64,000 bases of DNA. It comes from Maricaulis sp034659015. Lineage in GTDB: Bacteria > Pseudomonadota > Alphaproteobacteria > Caulobacterales > Maricaulaceae. A program made the position numbers and the translations under genes. Every line of letters begins with the position of its first letter. Positions within the stretch are counted from its first letter, which is position 1. The notes below the pieces were generated by a model. It was not told the DNA's origin, ran no database searches, and worked only from the letters and a program-made list of their open reading frames with translations. The stretch spans positions 620,001 to 684,000 of the forward strand of contig JAYEGL010000001.1 of the NCBI GenBank assembly GCA_034659015.1, in the 5' to 3' direction. Shown here in pieces: positions 17,311-24,697 of this stretch.

Positions 17311-18155
17311 GCCAGCGCCGCGACCTGATCTGGATGATGTTGTCCGACACGCCGCTGTCGCAGTCCCTGCGCGCGCACATCGAGCGCGAGGAACGAGGCC
17401 GCTTTGTCGGCGAGACAACGCTTCCCGAAACCGGCGAGATCGGCGTCGTGATCGCCGACGACGCGCATCTGGGCGCACTCAAGGCGGCCCGGCTGCGCGC
17501 CGGAGAAGCCATGCAGTCCATCTTCATCACCGAGAAGGCGGAGACCCGGGTCCAGGCCGATTTCGTGCTGTCGGCGGAGACCGATTTCGCCTCGCTGCGC
17601 TCGGTGCTCAACGCGGCCTGCGACTATCGCGACCAGGTGCTGGGCCTGCAGGCCGATGTCGCGCGCCGCAAGTCGGCGATCGGCACGATCATGAGCGGCC
17701 AGTTCGTCTTCCGCACGCTGGAGGAGGCGCGCAACCTGTCGACCATGCTGGCCCTGGCCTGTCCGAATTCCGACGCGGTCGTGGTGGGGTTGCAGGAGCT
17801 GATGATCAATGCCGTCGAGCACGGCAATCTGGAAATCAGCGCGCGCGAGAAGCGCGAGCTTCTCATGGCCGGCGGCTGGCGCGAGGAGGTCGAGCGCCGC
17901 CTGGCGCATCCGGATTATCGCGACCGCCGGGTGATCGTCTCCTTTCAGCGTGGCACCCGCATGATCGCCTTCACCATCCAGGACGAGGGCGAGGGGTTCG
18001 ATCACCAAGCCTTTCTGGCCGCGCCCGCCCCGGGTGAACGCTATCGCGGCCGGGGGATCACCCTGGCCCGCACGCTGTCTTTCTCGTCGGTCACCTATTT
18101 GGGCTCGGGCAGTGTCGTGGAAGCGGTCATCATGCTCGGCGAAGCCGGCCGCTGA
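17307..18155 (+). CDS. HATPase-type anti-sigma/serine kinase with degenerate receiver-like N-terminus
   Basis: 282 aa. The C-terminal half (about 130-280) is a GHKL ATPase of the SpoIIAB/RsbW class, with N-box ELMINAVEHGN (N168) and G1 box DEGEGFD, followed by a glycine-rich lid RYRGRGITLARTL. There is no dimerisation/phosphohistidine domain, so it is not an ordinary sensor kinase. The first 110 residues have alternating strands and helices reminiscent of a receiver, but I see no acidic pocket. It is coupled to the phosphatase gene by an ATGA overlap. It is expected to phosphorylate S55 of the STAS protein and/or sequester a target protein. The N-terminal assignment is tentative. Confidence 0.85.
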   Translation: MSQRRDLIWMMLSDTPLSQSLRAHIEREERGRFVGETTLPETGEIGVVIADDAHLGALKAARLRAGEAMQSIFITEKAETRVQADFVLSAETDFASLRSVLNAACDYRDQVLGLQADVARRKSAIGTIMSGQFVFRTLEEARNLSTMLALACPNSDAVVVGLQELMINAVEHGNLEISAREKRELLMAGGWREEVERRLAHPDYRDRRVIVSFQRGTRMIAFTIQDEGEGFDHQAFLAAPAPGERYRGRGITLARTLSFSSVTYLGSGSVVEAVIMLGEAGR

Positions 18156-18244
18156 GCCGCGAGCTGCAGCGACTTGAAACTTTCATTGGTCAATTTCGAC
18201 CGGTTTCGCTAGGCCTGCCCGGTCAAGCGAAACGAGGTTTCAAC

Positions 18245-19759
18245 GTGCGTAGAATTTCTGTCCGTCCGGCCCGTATGGCCGCCGCCCTCGGGCTTGTCCT
18301 GGCCATCGCGACCCCGGCATGCCTCGCCCGGCAGGCCGGACCGGAAGAGACCAGCTGGCAGCGCGCGCAGGCGGAACTGGCGCGCCGTGTCGAGGCTGCG
18401 CAACGGCCTCAGCAGGCGCGCAATGTCATCCTTTTCATTGCCGACGGGATGAGTATTCCCACGATCTCGGCGGCCCGGATCTTCGAAGGCGAGCGGGCCG
18501 GCGATGGCGAGGCGCACACCCTGTCCTTCGACGCCTTCCCCGGCACCGCACTGGTGCGCACCTACAATGCCGATGCCCAGGTCGCCGACTCCGCGAGTAC
18601 CGCGACGGCGCTCGTCACCGGTCACAAGACGCGCTCCGGGGCGGTCAGCGTGACGGCCGACCAGTTCCTCGATGCCTGTGCCGCCGACGCCGAGTTTCCC
18701 GCCACGCTCGCCGAACGTGCCGAAGACCAGGGCATGGCGACCGGCATTGTCTCGACCGCGCGGCTGACGCACGCCACGCCGGCGACGATGTATGCGCACA
18801 GCCTGATCCGCTATTGGGAAGCCGACAGCGATATCGCGCCGGAAGGCGTGGCGGCGGGCTGTGTCGATATTGCCGCCCAGCTGCTGGCTTTCGGGTCCGG
18901 CGACGGTATCGACGTCGCCCTGGGCGGCGGGCGCGAGAAATTCCTGCCGCAAGGCGAGGGTGGCGAGCGCGGCGACGGCCGCGACCTGATCGCGGAATGG
19001 CAGGCACATGGCGGCGTCGCGGTGACCGATGCGGCCGGGTTCCGCGGCCTGGACGCCGATGCGGGCGAGCCGGTACTGGGCCTCTTCAACGACAGCCACA
19101 TGGCGTTCGAGGCCGATCGTGACGATGCCGCGGAGCCGTCCCTGGCAGAGATGACGGCTTTCGCGATCGACCGTCTGTCACGCGACGAGGACGGGTATGT
19201 CCTGATGGTCGAGGCGGGGCGTGTCGATCACGCGCACCATGCCACGAACGCCTATCGCGCGATGACGGACATGCAGGCGTTCGACGCGGCGATCGAGACC
19301 GCGCTGGAACGCGTGGATCTTGACGAAACCCTGGTGATCGTCACCGCCGATCACGGCCACACCATGACCTTTGCCGGCTATCCCTCGCGGGGCAATCCGA
19401 TCCTCGGCCTGGTGCGCCGGGCCAACCCCTACGAGCCCGGTTCCGAGCCGGAGCTGACGCTGGACGAGACGGGCCGGCCCTATACCACGCTGGGCTATCG
19501 CAACGGCCCGAATGTGCGCCCGAACGAAGGCGGGGCGCTGGACGAGGCGACCGTGCTGGACCCGGACTACCGCCAGGAAACCGCGGTGGCGCTGTCCAGC
19601 GAGACCCATTCCGGCGCCGATGTCGCCCTCTATGCGGCGGGTCCGCGGGCGCACTGGTTCGGCGGATCGATCGAGCAGAATACCGTCTTCCATCTCATGG
19701 CCGCGGCGCTGGGCTGGAATATTGCGGACGACGGCGACGCGACGTCGCAGGACGAATAA
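18245..19759 (+). CDS. Secreted alkaline phosphatase (PhoA superfamily)
   Basis: 504 aa from GTG 18245, with GAGG about 9 bp upstream; an ATG at 18275 is an alternative. A Sec signal peptide ends near residue 29, so the enzyme is periplasmic or exported. NVILFIADGMS supplies the first metal ligand D67. ADSASTATALVTGHKT contains the nucleophile S116 after D115. MVEAGRVDHAHHATN and VTADHGHT carry the zinc-binding Asp/His residues of the family. It hydrolyses phosphate monoesters to release inorganic phosphate. There is no phosphate transporter or PhoBR pair nearby, and I could not identify a convincing Pho box in the short upstream gap. The start codon is moderately certain. Confidence 0.93.
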   Translation: MRRISVRPARMAAALGLVLAIATPACLARQAGPEETSWQRAQAELARRVEAAQRPQQARNVILFIADGMSIPTISAARIFEGERAGDGEAHTLSFDAFPGTALVRTYNADAQVADSASTATALVTGHKTRSGAVSVTADQFLDACAADAEFPATLAERAEDQGMATGIVSTARLTHATPATMYAHSLIRYWEADSDIAPEGVAAGCVDIAAQLLAFGSGDGIDVALGGGREKFLPQGEGGERGDGRDLIAEWQAHGGVAVTDAAGFRGLDADAGEPVLGLFNDSHMAFEADRDDAAEPSLAEMTAFAIDRLSRDEDGYVLMVEAGRVDHAHHATNAYRAMTDMQAFDAAIETALERVDLDETLVIVTADHGHTMTFAGYPSRGNPILGLVRRANPYEPGSEPELTLDETGRPYTTLGYRNGPNVRPNEGGALDEATVLDPDYRQETAVALSSETHSGADVALYAAGPRAHWFGGSIEQNTVFHLMAAALGWNIADDGDATSQDE

Positions 19760-19874
19760 TTTCGTCGCGTTCAGCTAGGGTTCAGCGCACAAATCGTCTA
19801 AACTGCCTGCAGTGTCCGGATGAGACGGTGCTCAGGGGTGACCGGGTCCGGAGACGTGACACAGGGGACCCGTC

Positions 19875-20792
19875 ATGCAATTCCGTATCCTTGCCGCGGC
19901 CGCCGCCATCGGTCTGGCCGCGCCGGCCATCGCCCAGGATTTCAGCGCGCAGCCGACCTATGGCAGCGTCAATCTGAATTCGGGCTTCACGCCCGATCCC
20001 TACACGGTGCGTATCACCTCCGGCGGTGCGCGCCGGGCCAGCAATGTGTCCAGCTCCTGCCGGGGCTGGATCGCCAATGCGCCGGACTATTCGGTCTATT
20101 ACAGCGCCGGCAACATGTTCGACCTGACGATCAGCGCGACTTCCGGCTCGGACACGACGCTGGTGATCAACGGTCCCAACGGCAACTGGTATTGCGACGA
20201 CGACAGCGGCGACGGCCTGAACCCGCTGATGACGTTCTCCAATCCGCGCTCCGGCCGCTACGACATCTGGGTCGGCTCCTACAGCCAGGGCGATTATGCC
20301 GATGCCACGCTGGCGATCTCCGAACTCGGCCAGTCCGGTTCCGGCGGCAGCTACAGCGGTGGCGGCAGCAGCAATTACGGCAGTATCGACTGGTCGCTGC
20401 CGGCGAATTTCGGCAGCGCCAACCTGCGCGCCGGCTTCACGCCCGACCCCTATCGCGTGGATATCGTCTCCGGCGGTTCCCACCGTGCGTCGGACGTACG
20501 CAGCGGCTGTGCCGGCTGGGTGTCCGCCGCGCCGGACTTCGAACTGCGCTACACGGCCGGCTCCAGCCTGCCGCTCATCCTGTCGGCCGCGTCCAGCTCG
20601 GACACGACCATTCTGGTCAACGATCCGAACGGCAACTGGCACTGCAATGACGATGGCGGAAACAGCGGCCTGAACCCGGCCCTGACCTTCCACAATCCCG
20701 CCTCGGGCACCTACGACATCTGGATCGGCTCCTATCGCCAGGGCGAGAATGCCAATGCGAGCCTGTCGATTTCCGAACTCTACAGCGAATAG
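19875..20792 (+). CDS. Secreted protein with two tandem PPC-like beta-sandwich repeats
   Basis: 305 aa. A signal peptide ends AIAQ near residue 21. The mature protein consists of two closely similar units, residues about 29-151 and 179-302 (period 150), joined by a Gly/Ser linker (152-170). Both units contain GFTPDPY, a Ser-Gly-Gly stretch, a Cys pair (62/107 and 212/257), SDTTL/ILVN, PNGNW, GLNP and YDIWIGSY-type motifs. The Asp-rich loop after PNGNW resembles calcium-binding loops, and the pattern resembles bacterial pre-peptidase C-terminal (PPC) domains. There is no catalytic domain, so it may be an adhesion, binding or inhibitory protein. Ribosome binding site AGGGGA upstream of ATG 19875. 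Function unknown. Confidence 0.85.
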   Translation: MQFRILAAAAAIGLAAPAIAQDFSAQPTYGSVNLNSGFTPDPYTVRITSGGARRASNVSSSCRGWIANAPDYSVYYSAGNMFDLTISATSGSDTTLVINGPNGNWYCDDDSGDGLNPLMTFSNPRSGRYDIWVGSYSQGDYADATLAISELGQSGSGGSYSGGGSSNYGSIDWSLPANFGSANLRAGFTPDPYRVDIVSGGSHRASDVRSGCAGWVSAAPDFELRYTAGSSLPLILSAASSSDTTILVNDPNGNWHCNDDGGNSGLNPALTFHNPASGTYDIWIGSYRQGENANASLSISELYSE

Positions 20793-20813
20793 CCGGCTTT
20801 CCGGCGTGAAGAC

Positions 20814-20847
20814 GGGCCGCCCGGCATTGGCCGCGGCGGCCCTTTTT
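20814..20847 (+). terminator. Rho-independent terminator after the duplicated secreted protein gene
   Basis: GGGCCGCC (20814-20821) pairs with GGCGGCCC (20835-20842) and is followed directly by TTTTT (20843-20847). It ends the transcript of the gene stopping at 20792. Confidence 0.8.
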
Positions 20848-20927
20848 GCCGGGTCCGTGTCTGGGCCCTTTTTCCGGAACCCGTTTCGCGCTACTCCTCG
20901 TGAACACTGTTCATGGGGAGGGCAGGC

Positions 20928-22091
20928 ATGAAACGGATTATCCTGGGCGTGGCCGCCACGCTGGTGGTCGTGGCCGCCGTCCTGTTCTTCTACGTCATTC
21001 CGGTGCAGATCGATGCGGGGCGCAATGTCGTGCGCCCGCACGCGCCCTACGAAATCTCCGCCGAGGCCCGCGCCCTGCACGACACGCTGCGCGTGGCGGA
21101 CCTGCATTCCGACATGCTGTTGTGGATGCGCGACCCGGCGCGCCGCAACGATCGCGGCCATACCGACCTGCCGCGCCTGCGCGAGGGGCGGGTGGCCCTG
21201 CAGGTCTTTTCCAGCGTCACCAAGACGCCGTCCTCGATGAATTACGAGGAAAATTCCGCCGACAGCGACAACATCACCCCGCTCGCCATCGCCCAGCGCT
21301 GGCCGATGGACACCTGGGGCTCGATCCGCAACCGCGCGCTCTATCACGCCGGGCGCCTGAACCGGCTGGCCGCGGCCGATGGCGCCTTCACCGTGGTGCG
21401 CACGCGCGGCGACCTGGAGGCCGTGCTGGCCGCGCGCGAGAGCGATCCGGCTGCCATGGCCGGCCTTCTCGCCACCGAGGGTGCCCACCCGCTGGAAGGC
21501 GATCTGGCCAATATCGAACCGCTCTGGGAGGCCGGCTACCGCATGATCGGCCTGCAGCACTTCTTCGACAATGAACTGGGCGGATCGCTGCACGGCGTCT
21601 CCGGCGCCGGCCTCACCGATTTCGGCCGCGAGGCCACCCGCGCCATGCTGGATCGCGGAATGATTATCGACGTGGCCCATTCCTCGCCCGCCGTGGTGCG
21701 CGAGGTCCTGGCCATGACCGACCGGCCGCTCGTGGTCTCCCACACCGGCATTCACGGCCATTGTCCGGTCACCCGCAACATCCCCGACGAGCTCATGCAG
21801 GCCATCGCCGCGGAGGGCGGGCTGATCGGTATCGGCTTCTGGGAAGACGTCACCTGCGACGACACCCCAGCCGGCATCGCCGACACCCTGATCGCCGCCA
21901 TAGACCTGGTCGGCATCGACCACGTCGCCCTGGGTTCCGACTATGACGGCACCGTCACCACGACGTTCGACGCCTCGGAGTATGCCGTGCTGACCGACCG
22001 TCTGCTGGCCGCCGGGCTGAGCGCGGACGAGGTGCGCCAGGTGATGGGGGAGAATGCGGTGCGGTTTTTCCTGGCGGAGCTACCGGAGTAG
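20928..22091 (+). CDS. Membrane-anchored dipeptidase, peptidase family M19
   Basis: 387 aa from ATG 20928 with GGGGAGGG just upstream; an ATG at 20913 overlaps that site and is rejected. A single N-terminal hydrophobic segment (about residues 4-25) serves as signal anchor. M19 zinc-site motifs are present: VADLHSDML (HxD), TEGAHPLEGD (bridging Glu), HSSPAVV and VSHTG (His ligands) and ALGSDYDGT near the C-terminus. The family hydrolyses dipeptides, including those with D-residues, at the periplasmic face. There is no obvious functional link to the neighbours. Confidence 0.94.
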   Translation: MKRIILGVAATLVVVAAVLFFYVIPVQIDAGRNVVRPHAPYEISAEARALHDTLRVADLHSDMLLWMRDPARRNDRGHTDLPRLREGRVALQVFSSVTKTPSSMNYEENSADSDNITPLAIAQRWPMDTWGSIRNRALYHAGRLNRLAAADGAFTVVRTRGDLEAVLAARESDPAAMAGLLATEGAHPLEGDLANIEPLWEAGYRMIGLQHFFDNELGGSLHGVSGAGLTDFGREATRAMLDRGMIIDVAHSSPAVVREVLAMTDRPLVVSHTGIHGHCPVTRNIPDELMQAIAAEGGLIGIGFWEDVTCDDTPAGIADTLIAAIDLVGIDHVALGSDYDGTVTTTFDASEYAVLTDRLLAAGLSADEVRQVMGENAVRFFLAELPE

Positions 22092-22232
22092 GGGGCTGGC
22101 GGCTGGTCTGGGTCCTCGGGGACACACCGGCGCAAAACCCTGTTATCTTACCGATGTTTCATTGGTTCCGCCCGCACCCGCCGGGTCTGCTGGTTCACTT
22201 CAGACCGATCCAGCAAACGGAGCCATGCCCTC

Positions 22233-22919
22233 ATGCCCCTCACCCTCAGCGCCATCGCCGTCACGCTCGCCACCCATCTGTGCGCCGCGTCCGGCTGTCC
22301 GGACGCCGCGCCCTGGCCGGCCCCCATGCGCACGGCCGAGGGGGCGGGCGCGCTCGTCTCGCCCCATCTGCCGGAGGCGCGCATCGCCGTGCCCGACAGC
22401 GCGGTCTATGCCGGCGGCCGCCGCTGGGCGCTCTACGACGCGGTGGATGCCGAGATGCACCTCTTCGTCGAGGCGGGCGAGGACCGGGTGGTCGACCGGC
22501 TCTACTGGATCCAGTTCGAAGCCTATCTGCCGGCGCTCCCGGAGGCGGGCTATGACTTCCACCTGTCCGATCTCGAGCAGCGCGAACTGGGCGACGCCAC
22601 CTTCTTCGTCCGCGCCCGGTTCGGCGAGGGCGCGACCGATGTCCCGCAGGCGGGATCGGACAACGAGATGATGCGGGCCGTGCTCGCCGAAGCGGGCTAC
22701 ACCCTGCCGGCCGAGACCATCAACGCCACCATGAAACACGTCCTCGACCCCGATAATCCGCGCGAGGAACTGATGATCATCTACATAGAAGACCTCGCCC
22801 CCACCGGCGCCTCGATGGCCAACATCATAAACGCCGGCCTGGAGAGTGCGCTCTGGGAGGGGTTGTCGCAGGGGGTGCTGGATCGTGCGGAGGCGCGGAT
22901 TGCGGTGGCGTTGGAGTAG
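22233..22919 (+). CDS. Exported protein of unknown function
   Basis: 228 aa. A short hydrophobic N-terminus (MPLTLSAIAVTLATHLCAASG) looks like a signal peptide, possibly with a lipidated or disulfide Cys at 17 or 22. The remainder is acidic and soluble, with no motif I recognise; segments such as YWIQFEAYLPALP and EELMIIYIEDLAPTG suggest an alpha/beta fold. Codon use matches the GC-rich neighbours, and GGAG lies upstream. Supported as a real gene by its uninterrupted frame, composition and absence of a better frame, but unnamed. Confidence 0.75.
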   Translation: MPLTLSAIAVTLATHLCAASGCPDAAPWPAPMRTAEGAGALVSPHLPEARIAVPDSAVYAGGRRWALYDAVDAEMHLFVEAGEDRVVDRLYWIQFEAYLPALPEAGYDFHLSDLEQRELGDATFFVRARFGEGATDVPQAGSDNEMMRAVLAEAGYTLPAETINATMKHVLDPDNPREELMIIYIEDLAPTGASMANIINAGLESALWEGLSQGVLDRAEARIAVALE

Positions 22920-23026
22920 GGGGTGGGGCTGGAGTGCAGCTGTGTCGAGCAATGTCAGATTGAACAACGAATCCGTGCTCGTTACCCTTCGGCTGAGTAG
23001 TTATAGATATCTGCATTGGGGGGAAG

Positions 23027-24697
23027 ATGGGTCCGGTCGCGCGGTTTTTTGACGATATTCGGGCTGTCTACAAGACCGGCGAGGCGAGCGAGCACAGCTA
23101 CCGCCCGGCGCTGCAAGCTCTTTTTGACGCTCTCTCTCCAGATGATCTGGCTGTGATCAATGAACCGCGGCGCACACATGTTGGCGCGCCGGACTTCAGC
23201 TTCCTGCGCGACGGTGTGCCCGTTGGCCATTGCGAGGCGAAGGATGTCGGCCATGATCTTACCGAACTGAAAGGCTATAATGTTGAGCAGAAGGCCCGCT
23301 ATACCAAGGCCTTTCCCAATCTCCTCTATACCAACGGTCTGGAATTCGAGTTCATCTTTGAAGGTGATCGTCGTGCGCTGATCAGTATCGGGGACGTCCT
23401 GATGGGCGACCTGCAGCCGCGACCGGATGTTTTTGATGAGCTGGAGCATTGGCTGCGCGACTTTTTCGTCGAACGTCCGCGCACCATCCACTCATCGAAA
23501 AAGCTCGCAGAGATGATGGCGGGCAAGGCAGCCCTCATCAAGGATGTGATGCGCCGCGCTTTGCTGGCAGACCTCAAGGACAAGACGGCAACGCCCTTGG
23601 TAGATCAGTACAGCGCCTTCAAGGAGCATCTGATTCACGACATCCAGGCGGCCGATTTCGCCGACCTCTACGCCGAGACCATCGCCTACGGATTGTTTGC
23701 TGCGCGCTTGCACGACGAAACACTGGAAACCTTCTCGCGCACCGAGGCTCTGGAGCTGCTGCCGAAGTCCAACCCGTTCCTGCGTAGCCTGTTCAGCTAT
23801 ATCGCAGGCCCCGATCTTGACGACCGTATTGCATGGATCATCGACGAGCTGGCGAAGATATTTCTCGCTTGCGACCTCAAATCCATCATGGCCGATTTCG
23901 GAAAGCTGACTGGTCAGAACGACCCTTTCCTGCACTTCTACGAGACCTTTCTGGCGGCCTACAATCCGGCCAAGCGCAAGGCGCGCGGAGTCTGGTACAC
24001 GCCGGAACCGGTGGTCAATTTCATCGTGCGCGCCGTTGACGAGGTCCTGAAGACCGAGTTCGGCTTGGCAGACGGGTTGGCCGACACGTCAAAGGTCAAG
24101 GTAAAATTCGATACGGGCCAGCACATCACGAACGTCGACGGTACGATCAAGAAGCGTGGTGGAGGTCGTGCATATGAGGAGCGAGAGGTTCACCGCGTCC
24201 AGATCCTCGATCCCGCGACGGGCACCGGTACTTTCCTAGCCGAAGTGATCAAGCAGATTGCGCCGCGTATAAAGGGCGTCGCGCCAGGCATGTGGTCGAA
24301 ATATGTCGAGGACGAGCTGATCCCGCGCCTGCACGGCTTCGAGCTTTTGATGGCCAGCTATGCCATGTGTCACATGAAGCTGGACATGATCCTGACCGAG
24401 CTGGGTTACAAGCCGACAGGAACGCCGCCCCGTCTTTCAGTCTATCTGACGAATTCCCTGGAAGAAGGAGAGCCCGCAGATCAGACGCTTCCATTTGCGC
24501 AATGGCTGTCGAAAGAGGCTAAAGGCGCGAACACAATCAAGCGCGATATGCCGATTATGTGTGTGATCGGCAACCCGCCCTATAATATCCAGTCTGGAAA
24601 CATGGAATCAGAGCAAGTTTCTCTTATAGATTCTTATAGATTCGTCGACGGAGTTAAAATAAAAGAGAAAGGAATGCTTCAGTTTGAAAAAATATAA
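23027..24697 (+). CDS. Type ISP/IIG-like restriction-modification enzyme, N-terminal fragment (nuclease and methyltransferase)
   Basis: 556 aa from ATG 23027 behind GGGGGGAAG. The N-terminal PD-(D/E)XK nuclease core is visible as D56 in GAPDFSFL and E70-x-K72 in GHCEAKDVG. A helical region follows, then an N6-adenine methyltransferase with SAM motif I around D395 (ILDPATGTGTFLAEV) and catalytic NPPYN at 516-520. The gene lacks the helicase domain of true type ISP enzymes, so a type IIG-like architecture fits better. The frame ends at TAA 24695-24697 in the middle of the methyltransferase/target-recognition junction. The missing half continues in another frame from 24688, so this gene is frameshifted (see next entry). 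Base composition turns AT-rich from about 24.58 kb. Confidence 0.85.
   Translation: MGPVARFFDDIRAVYKTGEASEHSYRPALQALFDALSPDDLAVINEPRRTHVGAPDFSFLRDGVPVGHCEAKDVGHDLTELKGYNVEQKARYTKAFPNLLYTNGLEFEFIFEGDRRALISIGDVLMGDLQPRPDVFDELEHWLRDFFVERPRTIHSSKKLAEMMAGKAALIKDVMRRALLADLKDKTATPLVDQYSAFKEHLIHDIQAADFADLYAETIAYGLFAARLHDETLETFSRTEALELLPKSNPFLRSLFSYIAGPDLDDRIAWIIDELAKIFLACDLKSIMADFGKLTGQNDPFLHFYETFLAAYNPAKRKARGVWYTPEPVVNFIVRAVDEVLKTEFGLADGLADTSKVKVKFDTGQHITNVDGTIKKRGGGRAYEEREVHRVQILDPATGTGTFLAEVIKQIAPRIKGVAPGMWSKYVEDELIPRLHGFELLMASYAMCHMKLDMILTELGYKPTGTPPRLSVYLTNSLEEGEPADQTLPFAQWLSKEAKGANTIKRDMPIMCVIGNPPYNIQSGNMESEQVSLIDSYRFVDGVKIKEKGMLQFEKI

Noticed and set aside
19782..21923. A 713-codon leftward open frame across the duplicated secreted protein and dipeptidase genes
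   Set aside because: It crosses two well-supported rightward genes and a terminator, and its translation is repetitive Gly/Arg/His-rich shadow.
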